Below, piece after piece: positions 43,256 through 54,571 of a stretch of 64,000 bases of DNA. The DNA is taken from the NCBI GenBank assembly GCA_023014365.1, contig JAEBUN010000042.1, forward strand, positions 62,001-126,000, written 5' to 3'. Position 1 is the first letter of the stretch. Every line of letters starts with the position of its first letter. The DNA comes from Lepiota brunneoincarnata (lineage: Eukaryota > Basidiomycota > Agaricomycetes > Agaricales > Agaricaceae). The notes below the pieces were generated by a model. It saw only the letters and a program-made list of their open reading frames with translations. It did not search any database and was not told where the DNA came from. The translations under genes and the position numbers were made by a program.

Positions 43256-44495
43256 GAAGCTTCGCGACCGTGCCGAGTTGCGGTACGCCACGCTTGCTCC
43301 GGGCCACCCCGTTCGTGCCCTCCTTGGCTGGGGCTACAGCGGTGATCTCCGGCCTCATGTCCGGTCCATAGCCAGGCTCCCTCCCCGCGAGCTGATCAAG
43401 GTGAAGGGGCCTGTTGTCGACGCTAACCAGCGTCTTGCTGCCCTCGCTGGGCCCTTCGACGCGGTGGCGCCGGAGGCCTGGCCGGGGCGCCGTCTCCTGG
43501 ATGTGCACCCTGACCGGGTCCGCTTCCACTCTTACGACCGGGGAGCGGAGGACGCCCTCACGGCCCATGTCGCAGCTCTCGACCGGGTTCTGGCCCGGTC
43601 GCAGGCTGACCCGGGGGTTCTGGTGGCAGCGACGGACGCGAGTCTGCCGCCCCGCCGGGTCCACCAGGCGGTTTCGGCCGCCCAGGTTTTCCAGGGGCTG
43701 GACTGCATCCACGCGGTCCGGCTTCCGGGGGGGAAGGTTACGGCTCCCGAGGCCGAGCTTTTCGCCATCCGGCTGGCGGTGTCCAAGGCAGTTTCTGTCG
43801 AAGGCGCCGCTAGTCTCGTCTTGTTCACCGACTCGATGGCCTCGGCCAGGCGGGCGGTGGACCCGTCGGTGCACTCCGCCCAGGGTCATTCCTTGGCTGT
43901 CTGCCGCCTTCTCGCCGCGTGGTTCGCCGGGGGTCCGGCCCACTCGGTCCACTTCTGGGAGGTCCCTTCGCGCGCGAAGTGGCCTTTCCACACTCAGGTG
44001 CACGACTTCGCCCGGTCGTTGCCTCCCGTTGGGGTAGGGGCTCGTCCCCGGGCCTCGCTTGACTACCTCCGGAAGGAGGAAGTACGGTCGTGTCAGGACC
44101 GCTGGATCGATTTGTTCCAGGATCCTGACCATCGCGGGCATGGTTTCCTCCAGCTTGCCAGGGACGACGACCGTCCCCTGCGGCCCACGTATCTCCACGG
44201 TGGTGCCTGGATCCCGCACGCTCACTCGGTGTCAGTAATGGCCCGGATGACGCGTGCTATTCTTAATCACGCGCCGATAGGGGGCTATCGGAGGCGTTTT
44301 TTCCCGCAGGAAGGTTATTCCTGTCGCTGCGGGTTTCGGGAGGAAACCCGTGAGCACGTGTTCCGGAGTTGCCCTAGGCACTCCATGGCGGGGGTCCCGG
44401 CTACGGTCGAGGCTCTCATTGCTTTCCTCGAGGCGTCCCCGACCGCGTTCGCGTTCGCTGAGAGGGCCGGGCCCCCCCCGGGGGGTATCGGCTAG
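43256..44495 (+). pseudogene. LINE B ORF2 3' part (RNase H and CCHC), copy B4
   Basis: Open from the chimera junction: LRDRAELRYATLAPGHP, RNase H (VAATDASLPP, EAELFAIRLA, LFTDSMASARRAVD) and the CRCGFREETREHVFRSC knuckle, ending at TAGTAG. The ATG at 43134 lies in module E and is not a natural LINE B start. Confidence 0.85.
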
Positions 44496-45452
44496 TAGCT
44501 CTGCCTGGCGCCCGGTTGGGTCCGGGCCGGGGCGTTGGTTATTCCCCCGCTGCCTTCGGGTGGCGTGTAGGGATTTGCGTGGGAATTGACCCCTAGCCCC
44601 CGATAAGGGGGGGGACCTCGCTCCGGTTTGGTTCCCGTGCCGCGCGCTGGGCGGCAGCCGTCTTCCCGCCTCCGTTCATTCGGGGCGGCTTCATCCTGGG
44701 CATGGGGAAACGCATGCCCGCATCCGCGGTCACGCGTTGTATGTACAGATACCCCGTAGTGTACGGCTCGGTCGTTTGTACTGTAGTACGTTGCTGCGCA
44801 CGGCCTCCCTACGCGGCCCGTGTAATAAATTGGAGATTTAAAAAAAAAAAAAAAAAAAAAAAGAGAATGCCTTGGTAGAATAGTAACGTACATGCTCGCA
44901 AAAAGTGAGAGCACGGTCGAAATAGAAACCCAAGTACTGCCAGAATGGCTTAGGTCTCAAAGGAGTATCCCCCATATATGGATGGAGGCCCGGGTCGATG
45001 GGCGGGTTGGCATCCCTCGGGTTGCAAGAGAAGTGAAAGACCTCAGACTTGGTATGCTCAAGCGTGAGGCCGAAAGAATCAAAGAGCCCATGCATGCAGC
45101 GATAAGCCGCCTGCAAGGCAGATACGTTGTCCTCCCAAGTTTTGGTCTAAACTATAAGGGTCCCGTCATCGACATATGAAAGCATATTAATGCCAAGGCC
45201 GGGGGTCCTTTGGTAATAAAGATAAACCAAAGGTGCAAGATACAAGGCCAACAAGACTAGAGACAGGGCCGAGCCCTGCCTTATGCCTACATCCGCCTGT
45301 CTGGGATCTGAACGGAAGGAGTTCCACAAGTAAGTGGTAGACCTCCCGACTAGGTAGGAAGCAAAGAATTGCACCAATTCTGGTGCGAACCCCGACCGTG
45401 ATAAAACCGCTAGAATCATTTCATGATTCAGCGAAGGAAAGAACTGAGCAAT

Positions 45453-45529
45453 AGTGTACGGCTCGGTCGTTTGTACTGTAGTACGTTGCTGCGCACGGCC
45501 TCCCTACGCGGCCCGTGTAATAAATTGGA

Positions 45530-45565
<36 letters not shown>
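45453..45565 (+). mobile_element. Very short 5'-truncated LINE B insertion (copy B5)
   Basis: Only the last ~83 nt of LINE B (AGTGTACGGCTCGG to GGAGATTT) plus about 30 A. The TSD AAAGAACTGAGCAAT (45438-45452, and after the tail to 45577) proves a retrotransposition event and not a recombination scar. Tail TAATAAA subfamily. Confidence 0.92.
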
Positions 45566-45572
<7 letters not shown>

Positions 45573-46046
45573 GCAATGTCAAAGGCAACAACACTTGTCC
45601 GCAACCCCCAGGCCCACCCTGCACAAACGAGATGAGTGAGGATCAACCCGGCATCCTCAGTGGACTTCTAGCAAATGCCGCCAACCTGGTTGGGATGAAA
45701 CACCCCCCATTTGACACAGTCAAACTGGAGGCGGTTGGAGATCATCTTCTCCACAAGCTTACCCAATGTGTTCAATAATATGATTGGCCTAAAAGCCTTG
45801 GGCATAGAGTAAGAGGGCTTCCCCGGCTTAGGTATGACCACCAAGTTAGATTCCTTGAAGTAATCTGGCCAGTGTCCTGCCACTAGGCAGGCATTGGCAA
45901 GATTGACGAACACGCGGTAGGATGCTCGGTCTGCCACGATGTCCTTCAGGTACGACCATGTAACATGGTCAGACCCAGGGGCAGACCTCTTTGCGCAAGA
46001 ACGCAGAGCATCCTTGAGCTCTAAGGTCGAGAACAGATACCATGCC

Positions 46047-46611
46047 TTCCAAGGCCCAGCGGACCGTTACTTTCTGGCAGGTGCCTGCGGGCTCTGTTGC
46101 AGAGCTTCACTCTGACGCTGTCGCGATGGCGAAGGAGCTCCATGTATCGCTGGGTGTTCACCCAGCAACTACTATTGACTCCCTCCGGGCTGAGGTCACG
46201 AGGGGGTGTATCGACGAGTGGGTGAATATGTTTCACTCGCCCTTGTACAGGGGTAGGAACTTCCTTCCCCTACTGGACTCCCTCGGGAAGCCAATCCAAC
46301 CCTCGTACCTCTCCAGAGGTGCGTGGCTCCGAGAAATCGGTCCCCGGATGTCCGTCGCTGGCACAGCAAGGGCCGCCCACACCATACTCGGTCACGCCCC
46401 TATTGGGGAGTACCGCGCTAGATTCCACCCCCAGGAGGATCACTCCTATCCCTGTGGGTTATGGCTTGAAACCCGCACTCACATACTCACCTCCTGCCCG
46501 AGGTACACGCAACGTGGCGGCTTACCCTGCGACCTCGACGCCCTTCTGGGCTTTCTGGAACACAACCCTTCCATGTTTGCATTCCTATCCCAGCCCCAAG
46601 GGGTGGGATAA
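46047..46611 (+). pseudogene. LINE A RNase H end and CCHC, copy A7
   Basis: Open for 188 codons: SKAQRTVTFWQVPAGSV, GRNFLPLLDSLGKPIQPS, SVAGTARAAHTILGHAPIGEY, then the knuckle, where one cysteine is changed (SYPCGLWLETRTHILTSC, with tyrosine where other copies have CPC). It ends QPQGVG and a stop at 46611. Confidence 0.82.
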
Positions 46612-46671
46612 CTGGGGAGGGCCTTCGGGTTATTCCCCCCCTGCGGCTTGGGTTTCGAGGGACCGACGGTT

Positions 46672-46832
46672 ATTCGCCCCCCGCCCTCGGGTGGGGTGTA
46701 GCGATTTATGGAGAATTGACTCCTAACGCCCTTAGGGGCAGAGACCCGAAGTTCTTAGAGCCTTGGTTTGCGGGGTGTAGGGATTTACGGAGAACTGACT
46801 CCTAATCCCCTTCGGGGGGAGGACCTGCTGGG
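46672..46832 (+). promoter_or_regulatory. Two structured 3' UTR modules of LINE A
   Basis: Two tandem, diverged units follow the ORF2 stop. Each has GGGGTGTAG(C/G)GATTTA, GGAGAA(T/C)TGACTCCTAA and a hairpin (CCCTTAGGGG in the first, CCCCTTCGGGG with a UUCG-type loop in the second), then GACC or GGACC. LINE B has one such unit (11533-11613, 57888-57975). All LINE A 3' UTRs in the window have both. Confidence 0.6.
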
Positions 46833-47279
46833 CCTATCCACCCCTTGTCTGCCGCGCCCTGGTTTCTGTTGGGGTAGTGGACTCCTCGCCCACGCGCACT
46901 TCTTTATGGAGTGTAGCCTTTCGAGTCAGCAGGACTCTCTTCCCTACCTTTATTGGTAGTTATATCATGTACTAGTTACTTTGTTGTAGTTAGTGCATGC
47001 AGACTGCATTCGAGCACCGCATTATAAATTGGTGATTTCAAAAAAAAAAAAAAAAAAAAAAACAGATACTATGCCCTCTCCGCTTGTGCAGAAAGAGTGC
47101 CCAACACAGAGGGATCTACAACGCGGCCAGAGGCTGCGTTGTAGGTCCCATGGAGGGCTTCCCAAAGCACCCTTCTTGGACTACAACCACTTTGATCTCG
47201 GTGCACAGCCACAAGCCTACCCCTACTCACCATCCTTTGCAATGAGCTCTCATAGTCCGATCACCAATCTTATAGTCTA

Positions 47280-49476
47280 ATGCGCATGCCTCCAAGGTCT
47301 ACTCACTCTTCTCAGGGGGCGGGAGCTCCTCCGCCGGCGGATCCTTCATCGCTGGACCCTCTTGCCATGGCTCTGACCGCACTCAGGCTGCCCCCCCCGG
47401 CACCTCCCAACCCTGCTACAGCTCTGCATCGCAGGCTGCCGCTCCTGCTCCGGCTGCTGAGGCCCCTAAAAGACCTCACGAGTCCGCCGTCTACCCGGAT
47501 GATGCCCCGGTGACCCCCCATCCCAAGTGCACCCGCACGCCCAAGCCCTCCGCCCCACTGAAGCAGGAGCTCGACCTCAAATCGGTCTCCGGTTCCTCCA
47601 GGATGGGCCGTTGACCCTAGAGCCGAGCCATCTCCTGGCCCCGCCTTCATGGAGCAGGAGGACCCCAACTTTGTCCCCACCTTCCTCGCTCTTTCCCACG
47701 ATCCTGCGGATGCAGAGGGTGAGGCTGGAATCATGGTGGACACTCTCGACATGGTGGCACTGTGGCTGGAGAGAGCCAAGCACGCTAAACTCTCTGAAGG
47801 TGGCAGCGTGGAGGTTGCCCACTCCCTGGCCAGACTCTTCCGCGAGGTGGAAGAGCATGACTGGGATGACATCCCCTTCTTAGAGGGCGAGCGCACCCAG
47901 AGGCTCCACGAATGGGCCTCCGAGGTATATGGTCCGTCCAGGCCAAGCACCCCCACCCTTGCGCAAGGGAAGGGCAAATGGCCGGACTCTGCTGCACCTG
48001 CCGCTCCTGTTGGGGTGGTGGGCAGTATGCATGCCCCCTCTCCCAGGGCCTCTGTGGCTCCTATGGAGGTGGATGGCGCTCCTCAGGCGGGTGGCTCATG
48101 CCGCATCCCTTGGGAGGATACCTCCCCCTGCCTCCTGTTCCAGCAGAGGATCTGGGGCGTTTTCCCGCTGGGTATGCACATCCTGCACCTACTCAGCAAT
48201 TCTTCAAGAACCTGGCCTGCACAGGGTTGGGTAATCCTGTTCCAGTGGCTCATAACCCTGGTGTGGGGCAGCGGCCATCTCGTATCAGGGCGGCGCGGGC
48301 CGCCCTCGTTCCTCCACTGTTGGTGGCAGACAGGGCTCAGTTGGCTGCGAGGCCGCCCCCCAGTCCCCCCCTCCACGCGTCAACTTGGCTACCAAGCCTT
48401 GTTCCCTGCCCCGCTCTTATGCGGCCGTGGCGGTCTCCTCCCTATTGGGTCTGGTCAACCTGGCACATGCTCTCCTAGAGCTGCCTTCCCACAGGGTGGT
48501 CTCGTTCCATCGGCAGGCGGCAGCCGCCTAGCAGCTACCCAAGGCTCCCAAGCCTAGGATGACTATGTCCAGACCTTCGTGCAAGCAGGTCATGCTCACC
48601 CTCGTAGGGGGCGGTCTCCCGGTTAACCTGGGCCCCGTCATCTGCGCGGAGATTCATCAGGTGGCTGCCGCTGCCCTGGCTTCTGCAGGCTTGCTCATTC
48701 GCATCGAGCGGGTCCAGCAGATGGACGTACATGTAGCATGCTACACCACCGCTGTGCCCAGTGAACTGGACATTGGCACTATCAGGAACGCAGTCCGCGT
48801 GAACTGGCCTCAGGCCGTCGTGGACACGAACCTTCCTCAGTCAAAGAGCTACCTCAAGCTCCTTGACGCGCCTATGTTCCGGGGCAGTCAGCCCTGGCTC
48901 ACGCCCGACAGGGTTGTCGAGGCTATGCAGCGTTCTGTATGGTCTGAGTATTTTGTGCTGGCCACCAGACCACGCATTGTCAAGAACTCGAGGGCCACTG
49001 ACACGGCCACCATATTCTTTGAGATCTGGGACTCCCAGCAGGGGTCTAATGCGAAGATGGTCTCACGACGCGTCATCACCATCAACAGCACTCTGTGCAG
49101 GATCATCCCTGCAAAGGCCAATCCCGGCGTCCCCCTCTGCCAGCGCTGCTGGAAGTGGGGGTACCCTTCTCTAGCCTGCCGACGTGAGGCTATCCACTGC
49201 TCTCACTGCGGCGGTCCGCATTCTCCAACTAATCATCAGGCATTTGTGTCGTGTTGCAAGGGGCAGCCTAACCACAGGCCGCCCATTGCCCCCACCCCTG
49301 CTGACCACCCCTACCCTCACGCCCCCGTTTGCATGAATTGCGGTGGCGCTCATGCTGCTTTGGCTTCGGCCTGCCCATTCTGGGCTCACTGCTTCGATCA
49401 GGAGTGGATTGAGCGCTGGTATGATTCTCCGGTAAGGGTTCATTCCCCACCGTGTCAACCTTGCTTACCCCAATGA
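47280..49476 (+). pseudogene. LINE B ORF1 (Gag-like), decayed, copy B6
   Basis: The N-terminus (MRMPPRSTHSSQGAGAPP) shifts frame near 47440 and again near 47600. The readable body 47649-48557 contains ALSHDPADAEGEAG and an acidic helix, a frameshift at about 48120 degrades the middle, and 48559-49476 is well preserved with an RRM-like region and three knuckles: CQRCWKWGYPSLAC (the CCHC histidine is replaced by tyrosine), CSHCGGPHSPTNH and CMNCGGAHAALASAC. ORF1 stop TGA and ORF2 ATG overlap as ATGA (49473-49476). Confidence 0.85.
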
Positions 49477-49674
49477 ATAGGGACCATCCGGAACCTAGGA
49501 GATTGAGGCGGGCGTGTCACATCTGGTCTCAGAATGTATTCCGTAGTTACATTCTTGTAGACTCTCTACTTGAACAGTTCAAAGATAATGTTGATATGTT
49601 CTTACTGCAAGAGCTGCCTTGGCGCTCTATCCGCCGCGTTCCGTCCTCCTCTGACCCTGACGGGGACAAGGTTG
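49473..49674 (+). pseudogene. LINE B ORF2 N-terminus (endonuclease start), copy B6
   Basis: MNRDHPEPRRLRRACHIWSQ starts at the ATGA overlap; the APE start is NVFRSYILVDSLLEQF, then LLQELPWRS. It is truncated by the A8 insertion after DPDGDKV. Confidence 0.85.
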
Positions 49675-50416
49675 TTTTTTTTTTTTTTTTTTTTTTGATC
49701 AACAATTTATAACGCGGTGCTCGAATGCAGTCCATGTGCACTAGTTACATACAAGGCAACTAATACATGGTATAACTACCAATGAAGGTAGGGAAGAGAG
49801 TCCCGCTGACTCGAAAGGCTACACTCCATAAAGAAGTGCGCATGGGCGAGGAGTCCGCTACCCTGACAGAAACCAGGGTGCAGCAAGTGAGGGGTGGATA
49901 AGGGCCACCAGGTCCCCCCCCCAAAGGGGGTTAGGAGTTAATTCTCCGTAAATCCCTACACCCCGCAGACTAAGGCTCTAAGAACTTCGGGTCTCCGCTC
50001 CTAAGGGCGTTAGGAGTCAATTCTCCATAAATCGCTACACCCCACCCGAGGGCGGGGGGCGAATAACCGTCGGTCCCTCGAAACCCAAGCTGCAGGGGGG
50101 GAATAACCCGAAGGCCCTCCCCAGTTATCCCACCCCTTGGGGCTGGGATAGGAATGCAAATGCGGAAGGATTGCGCTCCAGAAATCCCAGGAGGGCGTCG
50201 AGGTCACGGGGTAAGCCGCCACGTCATGTGTACTTTGGACAGGAAGTGAGTATGTGGGTGCGGGTTTCAAGCCACATCCCACAAGGACAGGAGTGATCCT
50301 CCTGGGGGTGGAATCTAGCGCGGTACTCCCCAATAGGGGCGTGACCGAGTATGGTGCGGGCAGCCCTCACTGTACCAGCGATGGACATCCGGGGGCCGAT
50401 TTCTTGGAGCCACACA

Positions 50417-50420
<4 letters not shown>

Positions 50421-50453
<33 letters not shown>

Positions 50454-51545
50454 TCCAATTTATAACGCGGGCCGTGTAGGGAGGCCGCGTGCAGCTACTA
50501 ACTACGGTACAACCCGAGCCGTACGCTACAGGGTATCTGTACATACAACGCATGACCGCGGATGCAGGCATGCGTTTCCCCATGCCCAGGACGAAGCCGC
50601 CCCGAGTAGACGGAGGCGGGAAGACGGCTGCCGCCCAGCGCGCGGCACGGGAGCAAAGCCGAGGCAAGGTCCCCCCCCTTATTGGGGGTTAGGGGTCAAT
50701 TCCCACGTAAATCCCTACACGCCGCCCGAGGACAGTGGGGGAATAACCAACGCCCCGGCCCGGACCCAACCGGGCGCCGGGCAGAGCTACTAGCCGATAC
50801 CCCCCGGGGGGGGCCCGGCCCTCTCAGCGAACGCAAATGTGGTCAGGGACGCCTCGAGGAAAGCAATGAGAGCCTCGACCGTAGCCGGGACCCCCGTCCT
50901 GGAGTGCCTGGGGCAGCTCCGGAACACATGCTCGCAGGTCTCCTCCTGAAACCTGCAGTGACAGGAATAATCTTCCTGTGGGAAGAAGCGCCTCTGATAG
51001 CCCCCTATCGGCGCATGGTTAAGAATAGCACGCGTCATTCGGGCCATTACGGACACCGAGTGAGCATGCAGGATCCAGGCACCACCGTGGAGATATGTGG
51101 GCCGTAGGGGACGGTCATCATCCCTGGCGAGCTGGAGGAAACCATGCCCGCGATGGTCAGGATCCTGGAACAAGTCGATCCAGCGGTCCTGACACGACCG
51201 TACTTCCTCCTTGCGGAGGTAGTCAAGTGAGGCCCGGGGACGAGCCCCTACCCCAATGGGAGGCAACGACCTTGCGAAGTCATGCACCTGAGTGTGGAAA
51301 GGCCACCTCGCACGCGAAGGGACCTCCCAGAAATGGACCGAGCGGGCTGGACCCCCAGCGAACCACTCAGCGAGAAGGTGACAGACCGCCAAGGAGTGAC
51401 CCTGGGCGGAATGCACCGATGGGTCCACCGCCCGCCTGGCCGAGGCCATCGAGTCGGTGAACAAGATGAGACTAGCAGCGCCCCCGACAGAAACTGCCTT
51501 GGACACCGCCAGCCGGATGGCGAAAAGCTCGGCCTCAGGAGCTGT
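50421..51545 (-). mobile_element. LINE B copy B7, 5'-truncated
   Basis: Minus-strand LINE B (poly-T 50421-50448) in the A8 CCHC region, with TSD GGAGCCACACACCTC (50406-50420) and GGAGCCACGCACCTC (51546-51560). It encodes RNase H and the terminal knuckle (50790-51545: EAELFAIRLAVSKAV, LFTDSMASARRAVDPS, CHCRFQEETCEHVFRSC). Its 3' terminal hairpin differs from other LINE B copies by paired changes. Confidence 0.9.
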
Positions 51546-51622
51546 GGAGCCACGCACCTCCGGAGAGGTACGAGGGTTGGATTGGCTTCCCGAGGGAGTC
51601 CAACAAGGGGAAGAGTGCTCTT

Positions 51623-52702
51623 ATGGAGGTACAGGCAGTGCTTCCGCAGCTTACTGAGCCCTTCTCCCTGTTTGCAGACGAGAACAGGCCAGGTCTACGT
51701 CTTTTGGACCACTTCTCGGAGTGGATCAGATTTAGACTCTACACCGTTGATCCGGAAGGGGATTCAAAGCAACGGCACCTCGATGGACTGTATGCCTCCA
51801 TTCGGAAGGCGCAGTCTGATCCGTCGTCTGTCTGTATAGCGGCTGGTGCCCACCGGCTGCCATGCGGGAGGCTGCAGGCTGTCTTGGCAGCATGTTTGTT
51901 TGCAGGCGGGCGCTTGGTCAAGCAAGCCAGGCAGGCCGCGGGGAGAGTTCTGCTTGCTGATGCGGAGCTCCACTCCATTTGGTTGGGAGTATGCATGGTC
52001 TTAGATCGTGCGGAAACCGAGCACATCTTTATCTACACCAGTTCTGCGAGCTCTGCCTGCAGAGCTGTGGATCCCTCTGTGCACGCCGGCCAGGTTCATT
52101 CCCTGGAGGTGTGCCAGTCCCTGGACCGCTGGCTGTGTTCCAAGGCCCAGCGGACTGTTACCTTCTGGCAGGTGCCTGCGGGCTCTGTTGCAGATCTTCA
52201 CTCTGACGCCGTCGCGATGGCGAAGGAGCTCCGTGTGTCGCTGGGCATTCGCCCGGCGACTACTATCGACTCTCTCCGGGCTGAGGTCACAAGAGAGTGC
52301 ATTGACGAGTGGGTGAATATGTTTCGCTCACCCCTTTATAGGGGGAGGAATTTCCTCCCCTTACTGGACTCCCTTGGGAAGCCAATCCAACCCTCATACC
52401 TCTCCAGAGGTGCATGGCTCCGAGAAATCGGCCCCCGGATGTCCGTCGCTGGTACAGCGAGGGCCGCCCGCACCATACTCGGTCACGCCCCTATCGGGGA
52501 GTACCGCACTAGATTCCACCCCCAGGAAGATCACTCCTGTCCCTGTGGGATGTGGCTTGAAACCCACACTCACATACTCACTTCCTGTCCGAAGTACATG
52601 CGACATGGCGGCTTACCCTGCGACCTCGATGCCCTTCTGGGCTTTCTGGAAGGCAATCCCTCCGCATTTGCGTTCCTATCCCGGCCCCAAGGGGTGGGAT
52701 AA
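51623..52702 (+). pseudogene. LINE A RNase H and CCHC, copy A9
   Basis: A clean 359-codon frame: EVQAVLPQLTEPFSLFADENRPGL, RNase H (AAGAHRLPCGRL, DAELHSIWLGVCMVL, IFIYTSSASSACRAVDPSV) and the CPCGMWLETHTHILTSC knuckle, with a stop after RPQGVG. It has no endonuclease or polymerase. Confidence 0.85.
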
Positions 52703-52803
52703 CTGGGGGGGGCCTTCGGGTTATTCCCCTCCTGCGGCTTGGGTTTCGAGGGACCGACGGTTATTCGCCCCCCGCCCTTGGGCGGGGTATAGTGATTTAT
52801 GGA

Positions 52804-54571
52804 TGCAGAGGGTGAGGCTGGGATCGTGGCGGACGCACTCGACGTCGTCGCGCTGTGGCTGGAGAGAGCCAAGCGCGGCAACCTTTCTGCAGGCGGCAGC
52901 GCGGAGGTCGCCCGCTCCCTGGCCAGGCTCTTTCGCGAGGTGGAAGAGCAGGACTGGGATGATATCCCCTTCGAGGAGGGCAAGCGCACCATGAGGCTCC
53001 ATGAGTGGGCCTCTGAGGTGTATGGTCCGTCCAGGCCGGGCACCCCCACCCCTGCGCAAGGGAAGGGCAAACGGCCGGACTCTGCTGTACCCCCCGCTCC
53101 TGTTGGGGTGGCGGGCAGTATGCACGCCCCCTCTCCTAGGGCCTCCGTGGCTCCTATGGAGGTGGATGGCGCTCCCCTGGCGGATGGCTCACGCCGCACC
53201 CCTTGGGAGGGTAACCTCCCCCTGCCTCCTGCTCCAGCGGAGGATTTGGGGCGATTTCCTGCTGGGTATGCGCGTCCTGCGCCTACTCAGCAATTCTTCA
53301 GGAACCTGGCCCGCACGGGGCTGGGCAATCCTGTCCCAGTGGCTCGCAACCCCGGTGCGGGGCAGCGGCCATCTCGTATCAGGGCGGCGCGAGCCGCCAA
53401 TGTTCCTCCGCTGTCGGCGGCGGACAGGGCTCGGCTGGCCGCGAGGCCGCCTCCTGGTCCCCCCCCTCCGCGCGTCAACTTGGCGACTAAGCCTCGTTCC
53501 CCGCCCCGCTCCTATGCGGCCGCGGCTGTCTCCTCCCCGTCGGGTCTTGTCGACCTGGCGCGGGCCCTCCCGGGGCTACCTTCTCATAAGGTGGTCTCGT
53601 TCCATCGGCAGGCAGCAGCCGCCCAGCAGCCACCCAAGGCCCCCAAGCCGAGGATGACTACATCCGGGCCTTCGCGTAAGCAGGTCATGCTCACCCTCGC
53701 GGGGGGCGGTCTCCCAGCTAGTCTGGGCCCCGTCGTCTGTGCGGAGATTCATCGGGTGGCGGCCGCCGCTCTGGCGTCTGCGGGCTCGCTCGTCCGTATC
53801 GAGCGGGTCCAGCAGATGGACTCACATGTAGCTTGCTACACCACCGCCGTGCCCAGTGAACTGGACATTGGCACTATCAGGAACGCTGTCCGCGGCAACT
53901 GGCCCAACGCCGTCGTCGACGCGAACCTTCCCCGCTCGAAGAGCTACCTCAAGCTCCTCGATGCGCCTATGTTCCGGGGCGGTCAGCCCTGGCTCACGCC
54001 CGATCGAGTGGTCGAGGCCATGCAGCGCTCTGTATGGTCTGAGTATTTCGTGCTGGCCACCAGGCCGCGCATCGTCAAGAACTCGAGGGCCACTGACACG
54101 GCCACCGTGTTCTTTGAGATCTGGGACTCCCAGCAGGGGTCCAACGCGAAGACGGTCTCGCGACGCGTCATCACTATCGACGGCACTCCGTGCAGGATCA
54201 TCCCTGCGAAGGCCAATCCCGGCGTCCCCCTCTGCCAGCGCTGCTGGAAGTGGGGGCACCCTTCTCTAGCCTGCCGACGCGAGGCTATCCGCTGCTCTCA
54301 CTGCGGCGGTCCGCATTCCCCGACTAACCATCGGGCGTTTGCGTCATGTTGCAAGGGGCAGCCCAACCACAGGCCGCCCATTCCTCCCACCCCCGCTGAC
54401 CGCCCCTGCCCTCACGCTCCTGTTTGCGTGAATTGCGGGGGTGCTCACGCTGCTTCGGCTTCGGCCTGCCCGTTCTGGGCTCACCGCTTCGATCGGGAGT
54501 GGATCGAGCGCCGGTATGATTCTCCGGTAAGGGTTCGTTCCCCACCGCGTCAACCTCGCTTACCCCAATGA
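52804..54571 (+). pseudogene. LINE B ORF1 (nucleocapsid-like), best copy, 5'-truncated
   Basis: About 588 codons open. The natural N-terminus is missing; the ATG at 52799 comes from LINE A. The first ~70 residues are helical and acidic, followed by a P/A-rich, basic region (PSRIRAARAANVPPLSAADRARL). Around residues 285-460 is an RRM-like region with SYLKLLDAPMF and FVLATRPRIVKNSRATDTATV. Three knuckles follow: CQRCWKWGHPSLAC (CX2CX4HX4C), CSHCGGPHSPTNH and CVNCGGAHAASASAC. It would bind LINE RNA in cytoplasmic RNPs. The stop overlaps ORF2 as ATGA. Confidence 0.88.

Larger units (their letters stand above)
42024..44862 (+). mobile_element. Chimeric retroelement E-LINE B (copy B4)
   Basis: A complete module E (42024-43255) is fused to LINE B from GAAGCTTCGCGACCG (within the post-RT region) to poly-A (44840-44862, TAATAAA subfamily). 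The junction differs from that in copy B1 by about 195 bp of LINE B. The left flank is LINE A copy A5 and the right flank is a different LINE A (A6) whose sequence restarts some 660 bp earlier in the LINE A map. No TSD matches, so an exchange or deletion followed insertion. Confidence 0.85.
46047..47062 (+). mobile_element. LINE A copy A7, 5'-truncated, inverted inside A6
   Basis: Plus-strand LINE A from within RNase H to poly-A (47040-47062), with TSD AACAGATACCATGCC at 46032-46046 and AACAGATACTATGCC at 47063-47075 and flanking A; one mismatch. About 1.0 kb. Confidence 0.9.
44863..47171 (-). mobile_element. LINE A copy A6 fragment (RT and pre-RT), with two nested insertions
   Basis: Diverged minus-strand LINE A from the RT palm (LSYVDDGTLIV at 45147-45200; AFDIAQFFPS broken at about 45430-45600; VLLNTLGKLVEKMISNRLQ at 45668-45937) to the region before RT (47076-47171). 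It has no poly-A or 3' end; the left edge at 44863 is inside RT. It carries an 83 nt LINE B insertion (45453-45565) and an inverted LINE A insertion (46047-47062). It is older than most copies, with many substitutions and stops. Confidence 0.82.
47172..49674 (+). mobile_element. LINE B copy B6, 5' half (leader, ORF1, start of ORF2)
   Basis: Plus-strand LINE B that includes the only 5' leader in the window (about 47172-47279), ORF1 and the first 67 codons of ORF2. It is cut at 49674 by the poly-T of the E-LINE A chimera A8. The rest is expected beyond the right edge of the window. The left boundary with LINE A fragment A6 is abrupt and no TSD can be tested. Confidence 0.82.
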
